Below the pieces are notes generated by a model. It was not told the DNA's origin. It ran no database searches and saw only the letters and a list, made by a program, of their open reading frames with translations. A stretch of DNA of 52,494 nt from Nitrospinota bacterium (GTDB lineage Bacteria > JADFOP01). The DNA is taken from positions 1-52,494 of the forward strand of contig JADFOP010000010.1 in assembly GCA_022562795.1 (NCBI GenBank), given 5' to 3'. The translations under genes were made by a program, and so were the position numbers. Of this stretch, positions 35,778 to 44,619 are shown one piece after another (position 1 is the stretch's first letter; each line of letters begins with the position of its first letter).

Positions 35778-37157
35778 CTACCGGGGGATAAGCGCCGCAT
35801 CTACGGCCTTCCGCAGGCGTCGCTCGATGACATCCGCTGTTATGCGCTGCAAGACCTGCTGGAAGAACCCCTCGACGATTATTCTTTGGGCGACATCGGG
35901 CGGCACCCCTCGGCTTCGAAGGTAAAAGAGCTGTTCCTTATCTAGCTGGCTGGCCGTGGCCGCGTGAGTGCAGCGGACCTCGTTGGCCTCGATCTGGAGC
36001 CCTGGAATTGAGTCGGCCCGGGCCCTCCTGTCCAACAGGAGGTTGTTGTTGACCTGATATGCGTCGGTCCCATCGGCCCCAGGGGCTACCCGGATCATGC
36101 CCCGCCAGACGGAGCGGGCTCTGTCGTTGAAGGTGCCTTTATAGAGCAGGTCGGAAGTGCAGTCGCGTGCCTGGTGGTCCTGATAGGTCTCGTAATCGAG
36201 ATGCTGGCGGCGGGTTCCCAACAGGAGGGCCAGCATCTCGGCCCGACCGCCCCGGTCCTGAAGCTCCACTTCCTGAAAAACCTTTGAGAGGCGGCTCCCC
36301 CAAAGCCCCGATACCCATTGGAGATGGCTGTCGCGGCCGAGGTGGGCCCGGTGGGTGGCGAAGTTCCAAACGCTCTGACCCCAAGCCTGTATGTGGCCGA
36401 ACTGGACATTCGCGCCGGGGCCGATGAAGAGCTCCACCCCGCCGACATGGAGGCCGGGGCCCATCCCGTTCTTGGAGGATAGCTCTTCGAGGAGCGTGAC
36501 CTGGCTATTATCCCCGGCGACGACCAGCGTGTGGGAGCTGTCGGCCACCTGCCCTGCGCGGAAGCTGACAACGGACTGGAGGGGGACGTCCACCACCACC
36601 CCCGGCGGAACGTAGAGGAACGTCCCCCCGGTGCAAAAGGCCCCGTGCAGTGCGGCGAACTTCTGCCCCCCTTCCGTAATCTTCCCCGTGAGATAGTAGC
36701 GCTCCAGCAGGTCCGAGTGTTGCCGGACGGCTGTGCCGATGTCGGTGAAGATAACCCCCCGGCGGGCCAAGTCCTCGTTTAGGTGGACGTGGACGGCGGT
36801 GCCGTTGGCGTGCACGACCACGTTCTCGGTGGCCGGCCCGCGTGGGATGGGAAGGGCCACGCCACGGGGTTTGGCGTCGAGATACTTCTCAGGCACATTC
36901 TGAGCCAAGGCCGACGCGAAAGAGCCGATCTCCAGGGCCCGGATGTCGGTCCGCCGCCAGGATTCATCGTCCGCCTTGGGCATGGGCAGGCGGACGAAAT
37001 CCTCCCAGGACGCCTCGCGCCGCTTACGCATCCAGGCCGGCTCGTCGCCCCTGGCGGCCAATAGATTGACGAAGGCCTCGGAGAAAGCCTGCGTGGTCTC
37101 CTCCGAGGCCAGAGATGCGGCGGCGGCCTCCGGCCTCTCCGCCTTTTTTCGGCTCAT
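35778..37157 (-). CDS. sufD: Fe-S assembly protein SufD
   Basis: 459 residues, SufBD family. N-terminal helical part, then the long right-handed beta-helix core and the C-terminal motif ANEVRCTHAATASQLDKEQLFYLRSRGV, which in the family contains the conserved histidine. It forms the SufBC2D complex with SufB and SufC, a scaffold that builds and hands on Fe-S clusters. sufD follows sufB by 59 bp. Confidence 0.94.
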   Translation of the reverse strand: MSRKKAERPEAAAASLASEETTQAFSEAFVNLLAARGDEPAWMRKRREASWEDFVRLPMPKADDESWRRTDIRALEIGSFASALAQNVPEKYLDAKPRGVALPIPRGPATENVVVHANGTAVHVHLNEDLARRGVIFTDIGTAVRQHSDLLERYYLTGKITEGGQKFAALHGAFCTGGTFLYVPPGVVVDVPLQSVVSFRAGQVADSSHTLVVAGDNSQVTLLEELSSKNGMGPGLHVGGVELFIGPGANVQFGHIQAWGQSVWNFATHRAHLGRDSHLQWVSGLWGSRLSKVFQEVELQDRGGRAEMLALLLGTRRQHLDYETYQDHQARDCTSDLLYKGTFNDRARSVWRGMIRVAPGADGTDAYQVNNNLLLDRRARADSIPGLQIEANEVRCTHAATASQLDKEQLFYLRSRGVPPDVAQRIIVEGFFQQVLQRITADVIERRLRKAVDAALIPR

Positions 37158-37216
37158 GGTCGTGCCTGCTCCTTTTCCGGTCGCCTAAGGTGTCTGTAAT
37201 TCTCGTTGAGGGCCGA

Positions 37217-38683
37217 TTAGCCCACGGAGCCTTCCATCTGGAGCTGGATGAGCCGGTTCATCTCGACTGCGTACTCCATCGGCAGCTCCCTCACGAGGGG
37301 CTCGATGAAGCCTCTGACAATCATGTTGGAGGCTTCCGCTTCACTAAGCCCGCGGCTCATGAGGTAGAAGAGCTGCTCGTCGCCGATCTTGCTCACCGTA
37401 GCCTCGTGCGCGATGGTCACCTCCTGCTCGTCGACTTCGATGTACGGGTAGGTGTCCGAGCGCGATTCCGCGTCCAGAATGAGGGCGTCGCAGACGACGG
37501 TGGACTTGGAGCCCACCGCCCCCTTGGCCACCTTCAGCAGCCCGCGGTAGCTGGCCCTCCCTCCGTTCTTGGCGATGGACTTGGATGTAATGACCGACGT
37601 GGTGTAGGGCGCAGCATGGATGACCTTCCCGCCGGCGTCTTGATGCTGGCCTCTGGAGGCGAAGGCGATGGAGAGAATCTCGCCGTGGGCGCCGGGCTCC
37701 ATCATGTAGACGCTGGGGTACTTCATGGTGAGCTTGCTGCCCAGGTTGCCGTCGACCCACTCCATCGTGGCATCCCGGTAGGCCACCGCCCGCTTCGTAA
37801 CGAGATTGTAGACGTTGTTGGACCAGTTCTGGATTGTCGTGTATCGCACCCGGGAGCCGGCCTTACAGATAATTTCCACCACGGCGCTGTGGAGCGAATC
37901 GGTTTCGAAGCTGGGCGCCGTGCAGCCCTCCACGTAGTGGACCTCGGCCCCCTCCTCGGCGATGATGATGGTGCGCTCGAACTGGCCCATCTTCTCGGAG
38001 TTAATGCGGAAGTAGGCCTGCAGAGGGATATCGACCTTGACACCCGCAGGGATGTAGACGAAGCTGCCGCCGCTCCAGACAGCAGTATTGAGGGCGGCAA
38101 ACTTGTTGTCCGCCGAGGGGATGATGCTGGTGAAGTACTCCCGGACGACATCGGGGTGTTCACGCAAAGCGCTGTCCATGTCGAGGAAGATGACCCCCTG
38201 GTCCGAGAGCTCCTTCTTCAGGCTGTGGTAGACGACCTCCGAGTCGTACTGGGCCCCTACCCCCCCGAGGAACTTCTGCTCGTCCTCGGGGATGCCGATC
38301 CGGTCGAAGGTCTCCTTGATGTTATCCGGAACCTCGTCCCACGTCTTGCCTTGGCTATCGGTCGGCCTGACGTAGTAATAGATGTCGTCGAAGTCCAGAG
38401 TGTTCAGATCCCCGCCCCACTGGGGAAGGGGCTTGGAGTAGAAAATCTCCAGGGCCTCCAGGCGGAGTTTTAGCATCCACTCAGGCTCTTCCTTAATCCA
38501 GGAGATCTCCTCCACGACCTCCTTTCTAAGCCCCTTGCTGGAGCGGAAGACTGACTCATCAGGGTAATGGAAGCCGTACTGGTAATCCCCGGTATCCTCT
38601 GACCCCTTCACCGGGACCGCCTGATCGATGGCGTCCTGGATTTTGGCCAAATCCGGCATTCCTTTCATTGATTCAGCAGCCAT
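37217..38683 (-). CDS. sufB: Fe-S assembly protein SufB
   Basis: 488 residues, normal length. Clear SufB signatures are [40 protein letters not shown], the [10 protein letters not shown] segment, and the C-terminal [26 protein letters not shown]. SufB is the subunit of SufBC2D that receives sulfur, normally from SufS with SufE or SufU. The gene order here is sufC, sufB, sufD, not the usual sufB, sufC, sufD. Confidence 0.96.
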   Translation of the reverse strand: MAAESMKGMPDLAKIQDAIDQAVPVKGSEDTGDYQYGFHYPDESVFRSSKGLRKEVVEEISWIKEEPEWMLKLRLEALEIFYSKPLPQWGGDLNTLDFDDIYYYVRPTDSQGKTWDEVPDNIKETFDRIGIPEDEQKFLGGVGAQYDSEVVYHSLKKELSDQGVIFLDMDSALREHPDVVREYFTSIIPSADNKFAALNTAVWSGGSFVYIPAGVKVDIPLQAYFRINSEKMGQFERTIIIAEEGAEVHYVEGCTAPSFETDSLHSAVVEIICKAGSRVRYTTIQNWSNNVYNLVTKRAVAYRDATMEWVDGNLGSKLTMKYPSVYMMEPGAHGEILSIAFASRGQHQDAGGKVIHAAPYTTSVITSKSIAKNGGRASYRGLLKVAKGAVGSKSTVVCDALILDAESRSDTYPYIEVDEQEVTIAHEATVSKIGDEQLFYLMSRGLSEAEASNMIVRGFIEPLVRELPMEYAVEMNRLIQLQMEGSVG

Positions 38684-38743
38684 TTCACCTTTCCTCCTTT
38701 ACGATGTTATGCAGCTTGATGGAAGCGGCGTTTTCTCGTTATT

Positions 38744-39517
38744 CTACGACGCCAACTCCTTGACCATGTCGTAGCCTTTGGCTTCAAGCTCGTGGGCCAG
38801 CTCCGGGCCGCCCGAGCGGACAATTCGCCCGTCCAGCATGATGTGGACGAAGTCAGGTTTGATGTAATTAAGAATACGCTGGTAATGCGTGATTAGCAAC
38901 ACCCCGAGCTCGCTGCTCATCTGCCGGTTGACCCCTTCGGCCACGGCCTGGAGGGCGTCGATGTCTAGCCCCGAGTCGGTCTCATCCAGGACGGCCATAC
39001 GGGGCTTAAGCAGGGCCATCTGGAGAATCTCGGCCCGCTTCTTCTCCCCGCCCGAAAACCCGTCGTTCAGGTGGCGCCTGGCGAAAGCGGTGTCGATTCC
39101 GAGCTCCGTCATCCGCTCAATGATCTCCTTTCGGAACTCCCGCATGGGAATGAGGTTTGTGGTCCGGCCTTCCTCGGAAGGCCCAAGCCGGATCGAGCTG
39201 ACAGCCGTCCGGAGGAAGTCAGCCACGCTGACCCCGGGAACGGCGGTCGGGTACTGGAAGGCAAGGAAGAGGCCTTTTCGGGCCCGCTCGTCGGGCTCCA
39301 TCTCCAGGATGTTCTCCCCGTCGAGCAGCACCTCCCCCTCATCCACCTCATAGGAGGGATGGCCCATAAGGACGTAGGCCAGGGTGCTCTTACCCGAACC
39401 GTTGGGCCCCATGAGGGAATGAATCTCTCCCGCCCGGACCGTAAGGTCGACCCCCTTCAAGATTTGGTTGCCCTCCACGCTCGCGTGGAGGTTACGGATA
39501 ACCAGTTCCGCTCCCAT
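38744..39517 (-). CDS. sufC: Fe-S assembly ATPase SufC
   Basis: 257 residues from ATG 39517, which gives the family N-terminus [23 protein letters not shown]-type ATPase: Walker [17 protein letters not shown] near residue 35, signature [17 protein letters not shown], Walker [17 protein letters not shown], and the Suf-type change from -PD to GLDIDAL. It drives conformational changes of SufBD. The open frame extends upstream into sufR but those 76 residues are not SufC-like. GAGAGG lies 13-14 nt upstream, a loose ribosome-binding site. Confidence 0.95.
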   Translation of the reverse strand: MGAELVIRNLHASVEGNQILKGVDLTVRAGEIHSLMGPNGSGKSTLAYVLMGHPSYEVDEGEVLLDGENILEMEPDERARKGLFLAFQYPTAVPGVSVADFLRTAVSSIRLGPSEEGRTTNLIPMREFRKEIIERMTELGIDTAFARRHLNDGFSGGEKKRAEILQMALLKPRMAVLDETDSGLDIDALQAVAEGVNRQMSSELGVLLITHYQRILNYIKPDFVHIMLDGRIVRSGGPELAHELEAKGYDMVKELAS

Positions 39518-39578
39518 ATTAGCTATAATTCCTCTCTCATCAGTCCTATCGGTTTCATACAGCGAACCTCGGGCCAGC

Positions 39579-40238
39579 CTACCCAGAGGCCTCAGCCTCA
39601 CTCTCGGGGGCCGCAACAGCGTATACGCAGGACGTCTGCTCCTCATCCAGGATGCACTGGTGGAGCTCGACCCTGGACTGCAGGAGGTTCTCCAACATAG
39701 TTCGCTCCATCTCGCAGATAGCCGGGTAGGTGGCCACGACCTCATGGTACGGGCAGTTATACATGTTCAGAGTGTAGCCCTCCGGGGCCGGTTCCACCTC
39801 TGTCAAATGCCCTCGCCCGGTCAATTGCTTCGCCAAATAAGCAAGCCGGTCGGCCAGCGGTTGGCCGACAGGCAGGGGCCCGAAGGTGTCGGCCAGCTTT
39901 CTGCCGACACGTCCCAGGAGGTTTCGTAGCCTGGCCTCGCCTTCGGTGGCCTGTATCTCATCGAGCACACCCATAAGGAGCGTTTCGTACTCCCGGGCGA
40001 AGAGCTTGTTGCCCTCGGCGGAGAGAGAGTAAAGTCCCCTGGGCCGCCCCACGCCCCGGCTCTCAATGGTCCGCTCCACGAGCCCCTTGGCCTCCAAGGC
40101 CGAAAGCTGCTGGCGAACGGCCGTGCGGGTCACTCCCAGGGCTTCCTGGAGCTCCTTGATGGTCATCCTGCCGTGGCGCTTGAGGCTCCGAACCAGCGCC
40201 TCGGCCGGCGAAGATTTTCCTATCGCCATCGAACCCAT
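39579..40238 (-). CDS. sufR: SufR-type Fe-S-sensing transcriptional repressor
   Basis: 219 residues. The N-terminal winged helix-turn-helix (about 12-75: [20 protein letters not shown], then [12 protein letters not shown]) belongs to the DeoR/ArsR-like SufR group. The C-terminal part has four cysteines: [14 protein letters not shown] (C-x12-C) and [12 protein letters not shown] (C-x8-C), which can bind a 4Fe-4S cluster. SufR proteins repress the suf operon when Fe-S supply is good. It is first in the operon, next to a strong promoter with an inverted repeat in its spacer (40298-40312). Confidence 0.92.
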   Translation of the reverse strand: MGSMAIGKSSPAEALVRSLKRHGRMTIKELQEALGVTRTAVRQQLSALEAKGLVERTIESRGVGRPRGLYSLSAEGNKLFAREYETLLMGVLDEIQATEGEARLRNLLGRVGRKLADTFGPLPVGQPLADRLAYLAKQLTGRGHLTEVEPAPEGYTLNMYNCPYHEVVATYPAICEMERTMLENLLQSRVELHQCILDEEQTSCVYAVAAPESEAEASG

Positions 40239-40293
40239 TGATTTTACTCACGCTTTAAAAGGGCCGTCGGGCTCTTGCCCGTTGCCTATAGAG

Positions 40294-40322
40294 AATATAG
40301 GAGGGAATCCTAATAATGTCAA
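40294..40322 (-). promoter_or_regulatory. Promoter of the sufR-suf operon
   Basis: Consensus TTGACA at 40317-40322, 17-bp spacer, TATATT at 40294-40299 on the minus strand. The 5' leader of about 50 nt contains a hairpin CGGGC-TCTT-GCCCG (40268-40281). Confidence 0.75.
40298..40312. promoter_or_regulatory. Putative SufR operator
   Basis: Inverted repeat TAGGA-N5-TCCTA set in the spacer between -35 and -10 boxes of the suf promoter, where a bound repressor would block RNA polymerase. Assignment to SufR is by position only. Confidence 0.5.
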
Positions 40323-40405
40323 CTCCTTATGCCAAAATTTCTGTTAGGTGGACGCGTCAGCCGTCCCATTACGCTCGAATGGTGTCGGGGTCCGGGGGTC
40401 GCAAG

Positions 40406-40420
40406 TCCGCCTGAGGCGGA
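40406..40420. repeat. Perfect GC-rich hairpin
   Basis: TCCGCC-TGA-GGCGGA between the suf promoter and the end of the quinolinate-synthase-like gene. No T-tract follows on the minus strand, so it is a doubtful terminator; it may be a short dispersed palindrome. Confidence 0.5.
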
Positions 40421-40477
40421 AGGCGAAATCACCAGGCATATTTATCTAGGAATAATAAAGATTTGAGGATGATTTCT

Positions 40478-41656
40478 TCAGGTAACTTCGAACATTCTGT
40501 CTATGGCCAATTTGGCCAGGTCGGCAACGGATTTTTGAATATGGATAACATCTTCATCCTGATAAGGGTCTTTGGGCTCGCAGCAGTCGTCACAGAGAAT
40601 AATCTCCAGCCGATCTCTTCGAAGGGAGTCGAGCAGCTTCTCAAGGGTGTTTTCCTTCATGTAACTACATTCGGCGTCCAACGACACCGGCATGAATTTC
40701 TTCTCGGGGATCTCTTTTCTCAGCCGATAGACCATCCCCTTCTCCGTCGCGACGATGAACTCCCCGGCCGGAGAGACCCTTGCCCGCTCGACCATCTGCT
40801 CGGTAGAGAGAAAGTAGGCCCTCTCGTGGGGGATGATGCCGGCGTGAAGCTTATACAGGCAAGAGGAGGCGCAGCCGCATTCGGGATGAATCATCAATTC
40901 GGCCTCCGGATTCTCCTCGAGGGCGATATCCACGGCGTCTTGGCCAATCTTTTCATGCACGTAGCAGGCGGCTTGGTATCCGTCCTTTTGATACTGATAG
41001 ACCTCCACCAGGTCGGCATCGACCCCCTGCTCCACCGCCTTGGCTTTCATTACGTAACCCAAAAATTTATCGGGCAAGACCAGAATCTTTTTCCCGGGAT
41101 TTTCCGAATTAGCGCGGACGATTATTTTATCGGTGTTCCGCGATGTCGAGATATAATCACTGATGGATTTCGTGTATGGGTCGCTGTTAACGTACGTGAC
41201 CAGCAGACCATCCTCATTTTCCCTCTTCCAGTTCTCAAGCCAATTGTAATCCGTCCCAAATACGAGGGAGCATCCAAGGACCTGGGGAGCGTCGGGAACA
41301 AACACCCGCGTGGCATCCCCCGTAATAATTTTCGCGGTCGCGCCCATGAAATAGACGCTCTCGAAATCAACCCGCCTGGCCCCTGTGTCCTTAACGTAAA
41401 AGCTCAGGCCAAGTGAGTCCCCGACTTTATCGGCAATTTCGTGAAATTCAGGATAGAGATAATTGTGGGCGACGATCGTAGAGTGCTTCTCCCGCGCCAG
41501 GTCGATAATCTCCAAGGCGAGCTCGGCCAGCTCCAAGCATTTCTCCTGCGTGTACCTGCCGGGGTAGAGGTCCTCGGCATGCCGTGAGAACAGCTCATAC
41601 CACCGGCTCGCGAGCCCCATGGCCGACATTGTTAGCAATCCGCTGTGACTGTTCAT
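40478..41656 (-). CDS. Quinolinate synthase-like Fe-S protein
   Basis: 392 residues, NadA family. Recognisable motifs are IVAHNYLYPEFHEIADKVGDSLGL, FMGATAKIITGDATRVFVPD, LGCSLV, MIHPECGC and AECSYMKENTLEKLL. The three cluster cysteines of NadA (in CSL, PEC and the CxYMK region) are all in place. NadA joins iminoaspartate and dihydroxyacetone phosphate to make quinolinate for NAD. This copy is longer than usual and has additional cysteines (CASSC, LCDDCCEP). No nadB or nadC is nearby, so a related dehydratase-type role is possible. Confidence 0.85.
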   Translation of the reverse strand: MNSHSGLLTMSAMGLASRWYELFSRHAEDLYPGRYTQEKCLELAELALEIIDLAREKHSTIVAHNYLYPEFHEIADKVGDSLGLSFYVKDTGARRVDFESVYFMGATAKIITGDATRVFVPDAPQVLGCSLVFGTDYNWLENWKRENEDGLLVTYVNSDPYTKSISDYISTSRNTDKIIVRANSENPGKKILVLPDKFLGYVMKAKAVEQGVDADLVEVYQYQKDGYQAACYVHEKIGQDAVDIALEENPEAELMIHPECGCASSCLYKLHAGIIPHERAYFLSTEQMVERARVSPAGEFIVATEKGMVYRLRKEIPEKKFMPVSLDAECSYMKENTLEKLLDSLRRDRLEIILCDDCCEPKDPYQDEDVIHIQKSVADLAKLAIDRMFEVT

Positions 41657-41804
41657 AGGAAATTCTCGACCGTAAGACCTTAAATCGCCTCGCCTCTCTT
41701 AATGTAGCTCAGCAGCGAGTCGTGTCAACCCCTGGGCCTCCTTGCCGGCACGGTGCTTTACCAAAGGCTTCCGGCCCACAAAAGGCGGCCGCCAAAAAAA
41801 GTTG

Positions 41805-41833
41805 TTGAACCCCCTTGATGCGCGAGACATATT
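41805..41833 (+). promoter_or_regulatory. Candidate sigma-70 promoter of the radical SAM gene
   Basis: TTGAAC at 41805-41810, 17-bp spacer, CATATT at 41828-41833. It would give an mRNA leader of about 305 nt. Confidence 0.5.
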
Positions 41834-41850
41834 TATTTATACTTAAGCAT

Positions 41851-42124
41851 CTTAGTGCCTTGGCAGGCTCTGACTACCTCCAGCGAGGCGATGTTACACC
41901 ATCAAGGGCACTAGGTTTCACGCACCCCTGGACGGGAGGGTTATCTTCTTGGGGGGGTTGGCCCTCACCTTGGGACCGTCCAGGTGCTCAATGAAGCTTA
42001 AAGATATTTAGATTATCTAATCACGGAGGCCGGGTTCGGGGGCTTATCCAACCTCCGGCCCCGCATACTAACCAGCGGTCTTATTAATACGTCCAGCCGT
42101 GCCCCAGTGGAGGGCGCGAGGCCC
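41851..42124 (+). promoter_or_regulatory. Structured mRNA leader, candidate cis-acting RNA
   Basis: Successive stems read on the plus strand. P1: 41851-41862 with 41903-41915 (TAGTGCC/GGCACTA core, one bulged G), enclosing a small CCTC/GAGG hairpin. P2: CCTGGACGG 41927-41935 with CCGTCCAGG 41976-41984, stacked on GAGGG 41936-41940 with CCCTC 41962-41966 and a loop with seven Gs. P3: CGGAGG 42024-42029 with CCTCCG 42052-42057, or alternatively GGCCGG 42028-42033 with CCGGCC 42055-42060. A last hairpin GGGC/GCCC (42112-42124) sits just before the ribosome-binding site. I do not recognise a known riboswitch class, and the cobalamin box is absent. Confidence 0.45.
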
Positions 42125-42147
42125 GACGAAATAAAAGGAGAAGCCCG

Positions 42148-43995
42148 ATGGCACGGAGGATCCGAAAGATAGTTTTTGTGGAGCCTAGCTCCACCCACCT
42201 GCACATTTACAGTCGCGTTACTATCCCTCGCCTGGGCTCCGTCCTCCTAGGAACCATCATGCGGAATCTTGGCTACGATGTAAGGGTCTTCACCGAGGAC
42301 ATCGCGCCGGTTGATATGGACGAGGTCTTGAGCGCCGACATAGTCGGCATCTCCTCCCTGACATCCACCGCCCCCCAATCGTACAGCCTGTCTGAGAAGG
42401 TAAGGGCGGCAGGCGTCACGACCGTCCTCGGAGGCTCCCACGTAACATTTATGACGGACGAAGCCATCCAGTACGCGGATTACGTCGTTCGCGGTGAGGG
42501 CGAGGACGCCTTCGTGGAATTGGTCAAGGCAATCGAAAATGGCAAGGGTTTCGAAAACATTCAAAACCTCTCCTATTTGGACGGTGAAAAAGCGATCCAC
42601 AACCCCGAGCGGCCGAAACTAGAGGACCTGGATGTGACCCCCATCCCCGATTACTCCCTAATTGAAGGCTGGAAGGCTGGGGGGATCGCGTCCATCGCCA
42701 CCTCGAGGGGTTGTCCCTTCCCCTGCACATTCTGCTCCGTGCCGGGGATGTACGGGCGGGGCTTCAGGACCCACTCCATCGACCGGACCATCGAAGAACT
42801 TAAGTTACACAAGGAGGCGGATTACGTCTTTTTCGCCGACGACATATTCAACGCCAACCCCAAGAGGATGAAGGCGCTCTTGCAGAGAATGATCGATGAA
42901 GGGCTCACCACCAAATGGGGCGCGCAGATTAGAACGGAAGTCGCCAACGACCCCGAGATGCTTGAGTTGATGCGAGAGTCCAACTGCTTTAACGTCTACG
43001 TCGGCTTCGAATCCATAAACCCGAAGACCTTGGAGCTCTTCAAAAAGAAGCAGGATCTGGACAAAATCGAGCGGAGCATCGAGCGGTTCCACAAGCACAA
43101 AATACGGATCCACGGGATGTTCGTGGTGGGGTCGGATGAGGACGACGTCGAGACCATCCATGCCACGACCGAGTTTGCAAAATCACGCGACATCGGGTCG
43201 GTCCAGTTTTTGATTATGACCCCAACCCCAGGCTCCCCTGATTGGGACAATCTCTTCAAAAAGGGTGATAAGTACATCATCAGCGACGATTGGAGCCTCT
43301 TCGACGGCCATCACACCGTCCACCAGCCAAAGCGAATGACCCCGTACGAGCTCCAGATAACGGCCTACCATGCTATGAACAATTTCTACACGTGGGGTGG
43401 AATCATAAAGAAGTTCCTTCAGGGTGACATCTGGACCGCCGGGATCCGGCTCTACGGAAAGCGGCTCATGAAGGACTGGTGGAAAGACGAGCGAAACCAG
43501 GCCTACATAGAGAAGCTGAGGAAAGACGTCTACGATGGCGCCGAAGAGCGGGTCAATGGCAACACGGTTGGAATCCCAGACGTCTTCGTCCAAGACGGGA
43601 TGGGAGAGCTCCTTCGAAGTTTTCTCGGAGAGTTGGGTCTCAAGGTCATCCCATTTCAAGCGGAGGCTAGTGAGGGTGAGCACTCCTTTGCCGACACCCT
43701 CGACAAGTGGCGCCATAAGGCCGACTGTCTGATTCTGCCGGTGGTGAAGAAAGCCGCGGATGGCAAGGAGGGGCTCTACCGAACGCTCAACGCTTTAAGC
43801 GAGTTCTTCCAGACGAACAAGGAGAAGCTCCCGCAGATTGTCCACTTCCCCTTCCACGACGGCCAGGGACCCGTCTTCGAGAGCTTCGCCAGGGTCGGGC
43901 TCGCCTTTACAGGAAACTTCCAGAAGATTCGGAATGCGTTCCTCGAGGCCCTAAACTCCATCGAGGCCAAGAGCGCCGAAGAGCAGACGGCGTAA
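42148..43995 (+). CDS. B12-binding radical SAM protein
   Basis: 615 residues. The N-terminal Rossmann-like cobalamin-binding domain (about 5-140: IPRLGSVLLGTIMRNLGYDV; VVRGEGEDAFVELV) is followed by the radical SAM barrel (about 175-400), with the cluster motif RGCPFPCTFCSVPG (Cys189, Cys193, Cys196) and FADDIFNANPKR. A C-terminal region of about 150 residues has no motif I know. Related proteins methylate or cyclise lipids, cofactors or natural products (BchE, HpnP, HpnR types), but nothing fixes the substrate here. Alone on its strand with a long structured leader. Confidence 0.9.
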   Translation: MARRIRKIVFVEPSSTHLHIYSRVTIPRLGSVLLGTIMRNLGYDVRVFTEDIAPVDMDEVLSADIVGISSLTSTAPQSYSLSEKVRAAGVTTVLGGSHVTFMTDEAIQYADYVVRGEGEDAFVELVKAIENGKGFENIQNLSYLDGEKAIHNPERPKLEDLDVTPIPDYSLIEGWKAGGIASIATSRGCPFPCTFCSVPGMYGRGFRTHSIDRTIEELKLHKEADYVFFADDIFNANPKRMKALLQRMIDEGLTTKWGAQIRTEVANDPEMLELMRESNCFNVYVGFESINPKTLELFKKKQDLDKIERSIERFHKHKIRIHGMFVVGSDEDDVETIHATTEFAKSRDIGSVQFLIMTPTPGSPDWDNLFKKGDKYIISDDWSLFDGHHTVHQPKRMTPYELQITAYHAMNNFYTWGGIIKKFLQGDIWTAGIRLYGKRLMKDWWKDERNQAYIEKLRKDVYDGAEERVNGNTVGIPDVFVQDGMGELLRSFLGELGLKVIPFQAEASEGEHSFADTLDKWRHKADCLILPVVKKAADGKEGLYRTLNALSEFFQTNKEKLPQIVHFPFHDGQGPVFESFARVGLAFTGNFQKIRNAFLEALNSIEAKSAEEQTA

Positions 43996-44305
43996 GCGAG
44001 GGGTAGCTTAAGAACAGCGCTCAGACGGTTCGGCTCCCCCATGCCGACACCCCCTCTAATTCTTAGACTGACGCACTGTTTTTGACATGGCGACGGCCCT
44101 TCGGTTTATGAACGAAAAGGGGCTTTATCCTTTTGTTCAGGTTATGAGCATAAGAAATAGACAATCAAAGAGAGGTTGACGAGCACGTCTGAGGCACTTA
44201 ATTTTCAACTGAGTCTAAAAGACACCAACTCGTTCAAAGCACTAACCACCCTCTTGAATTCAAGTCCAGAATTGAAGACTACCAATTAAGGTGATAAAGT
44301 AGGCC

Positions 44306-44345
44306 AATCTCAAGATTTGGCTTATCGGCCAAATTGTTTGAGATT
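44306..44345. repeat. 40-bp inverted repeat over the tRNA-Leu promoter
   Basis: Outer arms AATCTCAA / TTGAGATT (8 bp) and inner arms ATTTGGC / GCCAAAT (7 bp) are both perfect, separated by an unpaired G on one side and TGT on the other, around a 6-base loop TTATCG. The right arm covers the -35 box of the promoter. No T-tract on either strand, so it is not a terminator. Confidence 0.85.
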
Positions 44346-44362
44346 CACAGCATCTTTACAAT
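44334..44362 (+). promoter_or_regulatory. Sigma-70 promoter of tRNA-Leu
   Basis: TTGTTT at 44334-44339, 17-bp spacer, TACAAT at 44357-44362, about 50 bp before the tRNA 5' end. Confidence 0.6.
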
Positions 44363-44412
44363 CCACGGAGCCCTAATTATCGGAACAATCTAAGTCCCAA
44401 TAATCGCATGAT

Positions 44413-44500
44413 GCCGGGGTGGCGGAATTTGGTAGACGCACGGGACTTAAAATCCCGGGGCCGAAAGGCCGTGCGGGTTCGAGTCCCGCCCCCGGCACCA
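44413..44500 (+). tRNA. tRNA-Leu (TAA)
   Basis: 88-nt class II tRNA with encoded CCA. Acceptor stem GCCGGGG/CCCCGGC, anticodon loop CTTAAAA (anticodon TAA, codon UUA), long variable arm GGGGCCGAAAGGCCGT, T arm GGGTTCGAGTCCC. Followed by ACTTTTTC, which may end transcription. Confidence 0.97.
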
Positions 44501-44619
44501 ACTTTTTCAATTACTTGCTGAGTGCCGGGTGGTTAAATTGTCCGAGGAAAGGTTGGTCGAGCATAAGGCTGGGGTGCCCGCCTTGGAATCGCCACTCACG
44601 ACGGACTTTTTGATACGTT

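Larger units (their letters stand above)
41657..42147. other. Divergent intergenic region with long radical SAM leader
   Basis: About 490 bases without a gene. Plus strand: promoter 41805-41833, structured leader 41851-42124 and ribosome-binding site AAAGGAG 7 nt before the ATG. The part 41657-41800 next to the NadA-like gene shows no clear promoter for that gene. Confidence 0.55.
43996..44412. other. Intergenic region radical SAM / tRNA-Leu
   Basis: About 415 bases without a gene. A weak imperfect stem (CCCTTCG/CGAAAAGGG, around 44096-44121) could end the radical SAM transcript. The right part holds the 40-bp inverted repeat (44306-44345) and the tRNA-Leu promoter (44334-44362). The middle is AT-rich with no open frame of note. 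Confidence 0.5.

Noticed and set aside
37115-38473. 452-codon plus-strand frame opposite sufB
   Set aside because: Antisense shadow of sufB; no motif of its own.
40406-40420. Intrinsic terminator of the quinolinate-synthase-like gene
   Set aside because: The hairpin is perfect but no T-rich stretch follows on either strand.
41805-42147. Known cobalamin riboswitch
   Set aside because: No B12-box-like sequence or GCCACTG element found by eye; kept only as an unclassified structured leader.
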